From Candidatus Methylomirabilota bacterium (lineage in GTDB: Bacteria > Methylomirabilota > Methylomirabilia > Methylomirabilales > 2-02-FULL-66-22): a stretch of 19,271 nucleotides of DNA. Below the pieces are notes generated by a model that saw only the letters and a program-made list of their open reading frames with translations, searched no databases and was not told where the DNA came from. This document shows positions 11,990-19,271 of this stretch, piece after piece. The first letter of the stretch is position 1, and each line of letters begins with the position of its first letter. Made by a program: the position numbers and the translations under genes. Location of the stretch: NCBI GenBank assembly GCA_016208645.1, contig JACQXP010000080.1, positions 1 through 19,271 of the forward strand. The letters are read 5' to 3'.

Positions 11990-13711
11990 ATGGCTGAGTC
12001 CGCCGTGGCGGCTGGAGCAGGAGAGGTCGTTCACGTCCATCCTGAAGAACTGGGGTTCTGGCGCACGTACGTCTTTTCCACCGACCACAAGATGATCGGC
12101 AAGCAATACCTCTTCCTCGGTCTGTTCATGGCGGTGGTGGGCGGCCTCCTGGCCTACGCGATCCGCTGGCAGCTCGCGTTCCCTGACACCGAGGTCCCGG
12201 GGTGGGGGTTCGTGGGTCCAGAGGACTACAATGCCCTCGTGACGATGCACGGGACGACCATGGTGTTCTTCGTGGCCATGCCGATCCTGCTGGGGGCGTT
12301 TGGAAACTTCCTGATCCCCCTCATGATCGGGGCACGGGACATGGCCTTCCCGCGGCTGAACAGGCTCTCCTTCTGGACCCTCCTGGGCGGGTCGCTGGTG
12401 CTGCTCTCATCGTTCTTCGTTCCCGGCGGGGCGGCGTCCGCCGGGTGGACCGGGTACGCCCCGCTCAGCGCGCGACCGATCTACACCGGCGTCAACTGGG
12501 GACTCAACCTGTGGCTCCTGGCCCACGCCATCGAGTTCGCCTCGTTCCTCATGGGCGGGGTCAACTTCCTCACTACGGTCATGATCATGCGGGCGCCCGG
12601 CATGACGTTCTTTCGCCTGCCGATCCTGATCTGGCAGCTGCTCACCGCGGCCGTGGTGTTCCTCCTGTCCGTGGGACCCTTGATCGCCGGCGCCATCATG
12701 CTCCTGATGGACCGGATCGCCGGGACGAGCTTCTTCGTTCCGGAGGGGGGCGGCGACCCGCTGCTGTGGCAGCACCTCTTCTGGTTCTTCGGCCACCCGG
12801 AGGTGTACGTGGTCCTGCTGCCGGCCGTCGGGCTCGCGGCAGAGGCCCTGCCCGTCTTCTGCCGCAAGCCGCTCTTCGGGTACCGCTGGATCATCTATTC
12901 GACCCTCACCACGGCCATCCTGAGCTTCATCGTGTGGGCGCACCATATGTTTGTTAGCGGGATGGATCCCCGGCTGGCGATGCCCTTCAGCTTCACCACC
13001 ATCCTGATCTCGGTGCCCTTCGCCATCATGGTCTTCGCCATGATCGCGACCCTGTGGGGAGGGTCCATCCGGTTCACGACGCCCATGCTCTTCGCCGTAG
13101 GTTTCCTGTCCATGTTCATCGTCGGGGGACTCACGGGGATCTTCAACGGGTCGGCGCCGGCGAACATCCACGTTCACGCCACCTACTTCGTCGTCGGCCA
13201 CTTCCACTACACGCTGCTCAGCGGGGTCCTCTTCGGGGGGCTGGCCGGGATCTACTTCTGGTTCCCGAAGATGTTCGGCCGGATGCTGAACGAGACCCTG
13301 GGCAAGATTCACTTTTGGCTCACCCTCATCACTTTCAACGCCACCTTCTTCCCGATGCACCTGCTCGGCCTGGGCGGGATGATGCGGCGGATTGCGAACC
13401 CGATGCAGTACGAGTTCCTCCAGCCCCTCCAGCCCCTCAACGTATTCATCACCGTCAGCGCCATCGGGCTCTTGCTGGCCCAGCTCCCGTTCCTGATCAA
13501 CCTCGTCTGGAGCCTGGCGGCCGGCCGGCCGGCGGAGGCAAACCCGTGGGAGGCCGCCACCCTGGAGTGGTCGGCGCCCTCGCCGCCGCCTCACGGGAAC
13601 TGGGGAGAGGCGATCCCGGTGGTCTACCGCGGCCCCTATGAGTACAGCCCCCCAGAGGTGGCGCAGGATTGGCTCCCGCAGGATCGTGCCCTGGCGGCGC
13701 GACCCGGATAG
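11990..13711 (+). CDS. coxA: Cytochrome c oxidase subunit I (A-family haem-copper oxygen reductase)
   Basis: This 573-residue membrane subunit reduces O2 to water at a haem/CuB centre and pumps protons. Haem and copper ligands are visible: H87 (MHGTT, low-spin haem), H269 and Y273 in GHPEVY (CuB and cross-linked Tyr), H318-H319 (CuB), and H404 and H406 in VVGHFHYT (high-spin and low-spin haem). Glu271 in GHPEVY points to the A1 subgroup. About twelve hydrophobic helices fill residues 35-515. GGAGGAG just upstream supports the ATG. It sits between coxB and coxC in the usual order. Confidence 0.95.
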   Translation: MAESAVAAGAGEVVHVHPEELGFWRTYVFSTDHKMIGKQYLFLGLFMAVVGGLLAYAIRWQLAFPDTEVPGWGFVGPEDYNALVTMHGTTMVFFVAMPILLGAFGNFLIPLMIGARDMAFPRLNRLSFWTLLGGSLVLLSSFFVPGGAASAGWTGYAPLSARPIYTGVNWGLNLWLLAHAIEFASFLMGGVNFLTTVMIMRAPGMTFFRLPILIWQLLTAAVVFLLSVGPLIAGAIMLLMDRIAGTSFFVPEGGGDPLLWQHLFWFFGHPEVYVVLLPAVGLAAEALPVFCRKPLFGYRWIIYSTLTTAILSFIVWAHHMFVSGMDPRLAMPFSFTTILISVPFAIMVFAMIATLWGGSIRFTTPMLFAVGFLSMFIVGGLTGIFNGSAPANIHVHATYFVVGHFHYTLLSGVLFGGLAGIYFWFPKMFGRMLNETLGKIHFWLTLITFNATFFPMHLLGLGGMMRRIANPMQYEFLQPLQPLNVFITVSAIGLLLAQLPFLINLVWSLAAGRPAEANPWEAATLEWSAPSPPPHGNWGEAIPVVYRGPYEYSPPEVAQDWLPQDRALAARPG

Positions 13712-13722
13712 GAGACACGCGC

Positions 13723-14292
13723 ATGGAAGCGAGCGTAGCGACGCGGACGGCGCCGCAAATCCTCCCCGGCAAGGTCGGGGTCTGGTGGTTTCTCGCCTCC
13801 GAAATCATGGTGTTCGGCGGACTCATTAGCAGCTACATCGTGGCCCGCCTGGCGAGTTCTGGCTGGTCGGCGGAGGCGGCGCACCTGAGCGTGCCCATCG
13901 CGAGCCTGAACACTCTGGTGCTCCTCACCAGCAGCATGACCATGGTATTGGCGTTCGGGGCGGTGGGAAGGGGGGATCGAAGGGGGGTTCGGACCTTTCT
14001 GTTGTGCACGATCCTCCTGGGGCTGACGTTCCTGGGGATCAAGGCGTATGAGTACTCCTCGGAGCTTCGGGCAGGTTTCATGCCTGTGACGAGCCCCTTC
14101 TGGAACTTTTACTACACCATGACCGGCCTTCACGCGCTGCACGTGCTGGCCGGGGTCATCACCAATCTCAGCCTGTTTGTCGCGGCGCGGCGCGGCCTCC
14201 GCAACGCCCATCGGGTGGAGTTGGCTGGCCTGTACTGGCACTTTGTGGATGTCGTGTGGATCTTCCTCTTCCCGCTGCTGTATCTCACGTGA
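13723..14292 (+). CDS. coxC: Cytochrome c oxidase subunit III
   Basis: This 189-residue integral membrane protein has about five helices and the subunit III hallmarks LASEIMVFGG near the N-terminus, HALHVLAGV in the middle, and YWHFVDVVWIFLFPLLYL at the end. It stabilises subunit I during turnover. The ATG at 13723, 11 bp after the coxA stop with TAGGAG overlapping that stop, is chosen over an in-frame upstream start that would overlap coxA. Confidence 0.92.
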   Translation: MEASVATRTAPQILPGKVGVWWFLASEIMVFGGLISSYIVARLASSGWSAEAAHLSVPIASLNTLVLLTSSMTMVLAFGAVGRGDRRGVRTFLLCTILLGLTFLGIKAYEYSSELRAGFMPVTSPFWNFYYTMTGLHALHVLAGVITNLSLFVAARRGLRNAHRVELAGLYWHFVDVVWIFLFPLLYLT

Positions 14293-14362
14293 CGCCGCTG
14301 GGCGCGCGGGCCTTAGCGTATCCGCTTGGCTCTCACCGAACGGTTTCTGGAGGACACCGAAG

Positions 14363-14644
14363 ATGACGCTGGAGAGGGCCCATCCCAACTACGTGACCGT
14401 GTGGGTGTGGCTTGTCGTGCTGATGATCGCCGCGGTGCTCGTCAGCTACCTGCCCCTGGCCAAATCCGCCGTAGTCTTTCTGATCTTCGTCATCGCTGCC
14501 GTGAAGGCCTTGCTGGTGGCCCTGAATTACATGCACCTCAAATTTGAGGGCCCCGTACTCTGGGCCATCGCGGTGGTCCCGGTGCTGCTGGTCGTCGGCC
14601 TGACGCTCTTGCTGTTTCCCGACTTCGTCTTCCACCACCATTGA
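14363..14644 (+). CDS. coxD: Cytochrome c oxidase subunit IV (prokaryotic)
   Basis: This 93-residue protein has three hydrophobic helices and the segment VKALLVALNYMHLKFEGP typical of bacterial subunit IV, which assists oxidase assembly. It ends in FVFHHH. GGAGG at 14349-14353 supports the ATG at 14363. The 70 bp between coxC and this gene show no other feature. Confidence 0.85.
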   Translation: MTLERAHPNYVTVWVWLVVLMIAAVLVSYLPLAKSAVVFLIFVIAAVKALLVALNYMHLKFEGPVLWAIAVVPVLLVVGLTLLLFPDFVFHHH

Positions 14645-14679
14645 TCCTGGCGGGAACCTCCGGGGCCCTCGTGAGGCGT

Positions 14680-15657
14680 ATGATGCCTGGGATGCTTCGT
14701 AGCGACAGGATGTCATCTTCCGGCCGGCAGTGGCCGGGCGATCGCGTGTGGCTTCACCGGATCGCGGTGTTGAACGCGGGCGCCACATTCCTCCTCATCC
14801 TGGCCGGGGGGCTGGTGACCAATACGGGCTCGGGGATGGCGGTCCCGGACTGGCCGGCGACCTTCGGGCAGAATATGTTTCTGTTCCCATGGTCCCGGAT
14901 GGTGGACGGGATTTTCTACGAGCACAGCCATCGGCTGGTGGGGTCCGCGGTCGGCGTCCTCACGCTGGCGCTGGCCGTGGCGCTCTGGATCCGGGAGCCG
15001 CGGCCGTGGCTGCGCTGGCTGGGGATCGGCGCCCTGGTGGCGGTACTGATCCAGGGGGTGTTGGGGGGTCTCCGGGTTGTCCTGGTGGAGGACAGCCTGG
15101 CAATCGTCCACGGGGTGGTCGCCCAGGCCTTCTTCGCGCTCACGGTCAGCCTGGCCCTGTTCACCTCCCGGGCATGGATCGGAGCGCCCGCGCGTTCTTC
15201 GGTCGCCGATGCGGGTCCCCTGGGGATCCTCTGCCTCTCGACCACCGGCATTCTGTACATGCAGATCGTCTTTGGCGCGCTGCTCACGCACGTGGGCGCC
15301 ACCCTCGGCGCCCATCTGGCCACGGCCGGCGTGGTCCTGGTGCTCGCGTGCGTGCTGGCAGCCCGGATCCGGCGCTGCCGGGTGGAGCTTCCGCAGCTCA
15401 TCCGGCCGGTCATCCTGCTGTGTGGCCTGCTGATCCTCCAGCTTGTCCTGGGCCTTGGGGCCTACATGGCCCGCTTCACCAGCGTGCCGTTGCCGCTGGG
15501 CCAGGTCAGCGTGCTGGCGTTCCCTGTCCTCCACCGCCTGAATGCGGGTCTGTTGCTCGTGACCAGCCTCGTCCTGACCTTGCGGACCTTTCGGCTATTG
15601 GGATGCCCGGCGCGCCGGAGGGGTCCGGGCTGGGTGTCTGGGGAGCTGTCCGGATGA
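14680..15657 (+). CDS. ctaA: Haem A synthase
   Basis: Haem A synthase oxidises the C8 methyl of haem O to give haem A for the oxidase. The protein has about eight membrane helices and the four conserved His regions: FYEHSHRLVG, AIVHGVVAQ, LGAHLATAG and VLHRLNAG. The segment GGLVTNTGSGMAVPDWP is family-typical, and the Cys pair of some CtaA loops is absent. The start is uncertain: ATGs at 14680, 14683, 14692 and 14710 and a TTG at 14641 overlapping the coxD stop are all in frame. Its stop overlaps the ctaB start as ATGA. Confidence 0.88.
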   Translation: MMPGMLRSDRMSSSGRQWPGDRVWLHRIAVLNAGATFLLILAGGLVTNTGSGMAVPDWPATFGQNMFLFPWSRMVDGIFYEHSHRLVGSAVGVLTLALAVALWIREPRPWLRWLGIGALVAVLIQGVLGGLRVVLVEDSLAIVHGVVAQAFFALTVSLALFTSRAWIGAPARSSVADAGPLGILCLSTTGILYMQIVFGALLTHVGATLGAHLATAGVVLVLACVLAARIRRCRVELPQLIRPVILLCGLLILQLVLGLGAYMARFTSVPLPLGQVSVLAFPVLHRLNAGLLLVTSLVLTLRTFRLLGCPARRRGPGWVSGELSG

Positions 15658-16506
15658 CGGTGGGGACCGGAACGAGGGCCATCGAGGTCGCCTGCCTGTC
15701 CGGAGGAGCCATCCCCGGCCGGCGGCGGGCCGGCGATTTCCTGGCCCTCACCAAGCCCCGGGTTGTCCTCATGGTGTTGGTCACCACGTCCGTCGGCTTC
15801 TATCTCGGATCGCCGGCGGCAGTACCTGGAGCGCGACCTGGACGCCCGGATGGAGCGGACGCGGCTCCGGCCGCTGCCCTCGGGGTGGATCCAGCCCGCC
15901 GAGGGGTTCGCCTTCGGGGTGACCATCACCGCGGGCGGGCTCTTGTACCTCGGACTCGCAGGAAGTGTCCTGGCCGCCCTGCTGGCTGCCATCACGGTCG
16001 GGAGCTACCTGTTCGCGTACACGCCGCTGAAGCGGAAATCCCCCCTCAGCACCGAAGTGGGGGCCATTCCCGGGGGACTGCCGCCGATGATCGGCTGGGT
16101 GGCCGCCCAGGGCACCTTGGGCCTGGAGGCGTGGGTCCTCTTTGCCATCCTGTTCCTCTGGCAGATTCCCCACGCGCTCGCCATCGCCGTCCTCTACCGA
16201 TCCGACTATGCCCGAGCGGGTTTCCGGTTCCTGCCGGTGCTGGACCCTGAGGGCTCGAGGATCGGGCGCCCGATCGTGAGCCACTGCCTCGCGCTGCTCA
16301 TCGTCGGCCTTCTGCCAACGCTCACCGGGCTGGCAGGACCGCTCTATTTCTTCGGGTCCCTGGCCCTCGGGGTCGCGTTCCTCGGCTGCGGAATCCACCT
16401 GGCGATCGCCGGTTCGGCGAGCGCCGCACGGCGCCTCCTGTTCGCCTCGTTGGTGTACCTCCCCGCAGTGCTCGGGCTGATGGCCCTGAGCAAGATGTCC
16501 TTCTGA
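15654..16506 (+). pseudogene. ctaB: Protohaem IX farnesyltransferase (haem O synthase), internal deletion and frameshift
   Basis: CtaB adds a farnesyl group to protohaem, the step before CtaA. The ATG overlaps the ctaA stop (ATGA). The first about 52 codons encode a normal N-terminus (FLALTKPRVVLMVLVTTSVGFYLGS). At about 15808-15819 the homologous reading continues in the +1 frame with QYLERDLDARMERT and runs to a normal end at 16506 (SYLFAYTPLKRKS, GAIPGGLPPMIGW, FLWQIPHALAIA). Compared with the family, roughly 25 residues between these blocks are missing, including the first helix pair region and the Asn of the N-x3-E/D-x-D-x-D prenyl-diphosphate motif. As written the gene cannot make an active enzyme. 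It is either a genuine lesion or an assembly deletion. Confidence 0.85.
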
Positions 16507-16790
16507 CGGACGCTGAAGCTGGCTCCAGCCGCCGGGACCAATGACGTCGTCTACGCCTCTGCTGTCTTGCCTTCCCTGGGGACACCTTGCCTTTGCTCTC
16601 AAAAAGTGATACCAAGAGGCTCCCCAAAGTCACACCGTCCGACTCGGGTCGGCCCAGGCGGGAAGATCTGCTTCGGAGGGGGAAAGATACCTTTCTCGGT
16701 TCCCGGGCGCCGGGGATGCGGTTGTCCCCAGGGCCGACCCGATCCAAGCCCTCGAGGGATGGGTCTTGCCCGGGCAACGGGCTGTGGGGT
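16507..16790. other. Gap between ctaB and the FNR-type gene
   Basis: No separate gene is seen. GCTGG/CCAGC (16518-16529) is a small hairpin just after ctaB. The reading frame of the regulator stays open upstream as far as about 16587, so a longer N-terminus starting at an ATG at 16716 is possible, but that stretch is not FNR-like. No FNR-type palindrome was found here. Confidence 0.4.
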
Positions 16791-17513
16791 GTGGAAGCCG
16801 CCGTGAGACGGCCGTCAAGAGTCCATCCCCGGTGCGATTCCTGCCAGACGCGGGAACAGTGTATTTTCAGCGGGCTCTCCCCTGCGCAGGTGGAGGCGTT
16901 CAACCGCATCCGCCATCTCCACCACTACAAGCCTCGCCAAGCCATCTTCCACGAGGGGACCCCTGCCCTGGGGTTTCACATCGTTTGCGCCGGGCGGGTG
17001 AAGCTGAGCACGGCGGGCCGGGGAGGCCGAGAGCAGGTCATTCGCATCGCCAACCCCGGCGAAATCATCGGGGAGGAGTCGCTCCTCGATTCACACGGCT
17101 GTAACGCCACCGCCGAGCCCTTGGAAGACTGCCACACGGCGTTCATCCAGCGCGATCAATTCATGGCGCTGCTGGAGTCGAACCACCAGGTCGCGTCCCG
17201 GTTCCTGCTCCACTTTTGCCGAACCCTCATCGAGACCCAGGGTCGCCTGGCGCAGATGGGACTGGGTGACGCCCGCTCCCGGCTCGCCGGGACCCTGTTC
17301 GATCTGGCGCAACGCTATGGCCGGGGGACGGCAGAGGGCGTGGATCTGGATGTGAACCTGAGCCGCGCCGAGCTGGCCGCCATGGTGGGCGTGAGCCCGG
17401 AAACGGTTATGCGGCTGCTGGGCGAATTCAGGACAAAGGGGGTGCTCCGCCTCGATGGCCGGCGGATCATCGTGCTAAGCGTGAAAAGGCTGGAGGCCCT
17501 GGCCCGCCACTGA
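16791..17513 (+). CDS. FNR-type oxygen-sensing transcriptional regulator
   Basis: This 240-residue CRP/FNR-family protein (from the GTG at 16791) has a cyclic-nucleotide-binding-like beta roll (about 30-140), a dimer helix and a C-terminal helix-turn-helix. The cluster cysteines match E. coli FNR: C15-x2-C18-x5-C24 (FNR C20, C23, C29) and C114 in LEDCHTAFI (FNR C122), predicting an O2-labile [4Fe-4S] cluster. The recognition helix SPETVMRLLGEF keeps FNR Glu209 and Arg213 as E204 and R208, but has Met207 where FNR has Ser212. The start is uncertain: GTG 16803 and ATG 16716 are alternatives. It lies between the two oxidase operons and may switch between them; the palindrome at 220-233 is a candidate target. 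Confidence 0.87.
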   Translation: MEAAVRRPSRVHPRCDSCQTREQCIFSGLSPAQVEAFNRIRHLHHYKPRQAIFHEGTPALGFHIVCAGRVKLSTAGRGGREQVIRIANPGEIIGEESLLDSHGCNATAEPLEDCHTAFIQRDQFMALLESNHQVASRFLLHFCRTLIETQGRLAQMGLGDARSRLAGTLFDLAQRYGRGTAEGVDLDVNLSRAELAAMVGVSPETVMRLLGEFRTKGVLRLDGRRIIVLSVKRLEALARH

Positions 17514-17599
17514 GCCCTGTTTCCCTGCTCGCCGCACTGAGGGGGCACGGTAGGCGCCTGGGACGCGCTGCCTGCCTGGCTGAAGAGAGGACGCCACCC

Positions 17600-17707
17600 A
17601 TGAACGAGAATGAGCACCCGAAGGGCGCGCTGCTCTTCATCCTGATCTATCTGCTCCTCCTGGCTGCCCTTTGGACCAATGCCTATCTGCGGTTGTGGGG
17701 AGGGTAG
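17600..17707 (+). CDS. ba3-type oxidase subunit IIa (35 aa)
   Basis: This short gene encodes 35 residues: a hydrophilic start MNENEHPKGALL, one membrane helix, and a short WGG tail. It resembles the 34-residue subunit IIa of Thermus ba3 oxidase, which also opens with a charged stretch ending in PKGAL before one helix. Six bases separate it from the subunit II gene, the expected partner, and GAGAGG lies upstream of the ATG. The helix would fill the place of the second helix missing from ba3 subunit II. Confidence 0.8.
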   Translation: MNENEHPKGALLFILIYLLLLAALWTNAYLRLWGG

Positions 17708-17713
17708 GGGACC

Positions 17714-18247
17714 ATGAGGCGGAACAGCACGGTATACCTGTACGAGCTGGCATGGATGCTTCCCGGCATCGCGATCTCCGTGGGGATGCTGGTGGCACTG
17801 CTCGTCTCCGCCTTCGGCGCGGGCATCCATCTGCCGGGGGACGAGGGCCGGGTAGACCCGACGAAACTTGCCCAGACGCCCCCCTTCGATCGGCCGGGGG
17901 TGGTGGAGGTGGCTCCCGGCCGCTACGAGGTGCGCCTGGTGGCGCAGGCCTGGGCCTTCGGCCCGCCGGAGGTCCGCGTCCCCGCCGGTTCGACGGTTAC
18001 CTTCGTCGCGACCAGCAGGGACGTGGTGCACGGCCTCTTCATTCCCCGCACGAATGTCAATGTCATGCTCCTTCCGGGCCAGGTGACCCGAGCGACGATG
18101 CGTTTCGACCAGCCCGGCGAGTATGCCATCCTGTGTCACGAGTACTGCGGGATTGCTCACCACATCATGGCGGGGAAGGTGATCGTGGAGCCCCGCCCCC
18201 AGGCCGCCCTGGCGAAGGAGGTGGCGCATGCCCACTCCCAGCACTGA
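17714..18247 (+). CDS. cbaB: ba3-type oxidase subunit II (CuA subunit)
   Basis: This 177-residue protein has a single N-terminal membrane helix (about 13-36) and a periplasmic cupredoxin domain, the ba3 layout (Thermus about 168 residues), unlike the two-helix CoxB at 11196. CuA ligands are H106 (DVVHGLFIP), C141, E143 (backbone), C145, H149 and M152 in CHEYCGIAHHIM. It accepts electrons from a cytochrome c for the high-affinity B-family oxidase. It overlaps the subunit I gene by 20 nt. Confidence 0.92.
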   Translation: MRRNSTVYLYELAWMLPGIAISVGMLVALLVSAFGAGIHLPGDEGRVDPTKLAQTPPFDRPGVVEVAPGRYEVRLVAQAWAFGPPEVRVPAGSTVTFVATSRDVVHGLFIPRTNVNVMLLPGQVTRATMRFDQPGEYAILCHEYCGIAHHIMAGKVIVEPRPQAALAKEVAHAHSQH

Positions 18248-19271
18248 CACTCTGGATCTGATTCCAGAACGCGGCCTGACCGGTGCCTACATTCTCGTCG
18301 CCCTCGTCGCCCTTTTCGGCGGCGTCACCACGGGCCTGTTTCAGGCTCTGGAGTATGCCGGCCTCGACCTGTATCCCCGGCTTTCCCCCGCGATCCAATC
18401 CTATTACCATGGCTTGAGCATTCACGGAGTCCTGAATGCCCTGGTCTGGACGACCTTCTTCATCTGCGGCTTTCTCCAGTTCATGACCGTCCGAGCGTTG
18501 GGGGTGCCCCTTGCCAGCCGTTCCCTGGGCTGGCTGACGTTCTGGCTGATGACCGGGGGACTTGTGTTGGACCTGGCGGGCGCGGAACCCGGAAACCCGG
18601 ACACCCCTCGCGGCCTTCATGTCCCTGGTCACGTTTGTGATGTGGACCATCGCCTCGCTCGGCATCGCCGCCGAGATGCTCTTCATGATGATTCCATGGT
18701 CCCTGGGACTCATGGCGGGGACAGATGCCCTCCTGGCCAGGGTGCTCTTCTGGTTCACCGGCCATCCCATCGTGTATTTCTGGCTGCTTCCCGCCTACGT
18801 CTCCTGGTACACGCTGATCCCGAGGCAGGCGGGGGGCCGGCTTTTCAGCGATCCGCTGGCGCGGGTGGCCTTCATCCTCTTCCTGATCCTCTCCATCCCG
18901 ATCGGCTTTCATCACCAGTTCACCGACCCCGGCATCGAGCGGGGGTGGAAGCTCCTCCACGCCTTCCTGACCTTTGCCGTGTTCTTCCCGAGCCTCATGA
19001 CGTTCTTCAACGTGGTGGCCTCGCTGGAGAGCGGGGCCCGCGCGCGGGGCGGGAAGGGCTGGGTCGCCTGGTTCGCGAAGCTGCCCTGGGGTGACCCCTC
19101 GCTGGCCGCGCAGGTCTTGGCCATGCTGCTGTTCACCTTCGGCGGGGTGGGCGGCCTCATCAACGCCTCCTTCAACCTGAACCTGGTCGTTCACAATACC
19201 GCGTGGATCCCCGGACACCTTCACCTGACGGTGGGAACAGCCGTCACCCTGACCTTCATCGGGATCACCTA
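18228..19271 (+). pseudogene. cbaA: ba3-type oxidase subunit I, internal deletion with frameshift; runs off the window
   Basis: The ATG at 18228 follows AAGGAGG and overlaps the subunit II gene. The first part (to about 18578) has FQALEYAGLDLYP and SYYHGLSIHGVLNALVW with low-spin haem ligand H66. Near 18576-18585 the homology jumps to the +1 frame, resuming at RNPETRTPLAAFMSL and continuing to the window edge: FWFTGHPIVYFWLLPAY (CuB His and Tyr), GFHHQFTDPGIE (CuB His pair), VVHNTAWIPGHLHL (haem His). Compared with Thermus ba3 as I recall it, about 50 residues around the third helix are missing. All metal ligands seen are retained, but the reading frame is broken. It is a real lesion or an assembly deletion; the 3' end is outside the window. 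Confidence 0.85.

Noticed and set aside
12407..13594. Hydrophilic 395-codon open frame on the - strand opposite coxA
   Set aside because: Charged low-complexity translation arises from complementing hydrophobic helix codons of coxA.
15654..15830. Programmed ribosomal frameshift in ctaB
   Set aside because: No slippery heptamer or following structure is evident, and conserved sequence is missing at the join, so a deletion explains the data better.

Overview
The window is a GC-rich bacterial respiratory island with every recognisable gene on the + strand. It encodes a Nitrospira/anammox-type periplasmic nitrite oxidoreductase (NXR), then an A-type haem-copper oxidase with haem A synthesis genes, an FNR-type regulator, and the start of a ba3-type (B-family) oxidase. 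The NXR, the gene mix and the abundant short intergenic repeats suggest an uncultured bacterium of the Methylomirabilota/Rokubacteria (NC10) kind. That placement is inference; no rRNA or ribosomal marker is present.

Layout. 1-332: leader with an FNR-like palindrome and a second inverted repeat. 333-752: Rrf2 regulator with IscR-like cluster ligands. 851-10348: NXR operon in the order NxrC-like diheme lipoprotein, NxrA, an unrecognised 118-aa protein, NxrB, a small Cys-rich membrane protein, a TorD-type chaperone, and a HExxH/zinc-ribbon protein. 10349-10660: gap with palindromes. 10661-11089: second Rrf2 regulator with ligands at the same residue numbers as the first. 11196-16506: coxB, coxA, coxC, coxD, ctaA and a broken ctaB. 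16791-17513: FNR-type regulator with four cluster cysteines. 17600-19271: ba3 oxidase subunits IIa, II and I; subunit I is frameshifted and runs off the window.

How it fits together. NxrA (Tat-exported with NxrB, matured by the TorD-type chaperone) would oxidise nitrite to nitrate outside the cytoplasmic membrane. Electrons would pass through the NxrB Fe-S clusters to the b and c haems of the lipid-anchored NxrC-like protein, then to one of two oxygen reductases. The enzyme could also run as a nitrate reductase; sequence alone does not fix direction. Three predicted Fe-S-sensing regulators (two Rrf2, one FNR) suggest control by O2, NO or Fe-S status.

Unusual structure. The gaps of the NXR operon, and three places inside its coding sequences, carry heptanucleotide-period arrays (GAAATCC/GAAATTC, AAAATCG, GACCAAT, GAGCCGW). 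Several are paired with a GC-rich hairpin built on CCCTCACCC/GGGTGAGGG. Two genes, ctaB and ba3 subunit I, each appear to lack an internal segment and change frame at the join.
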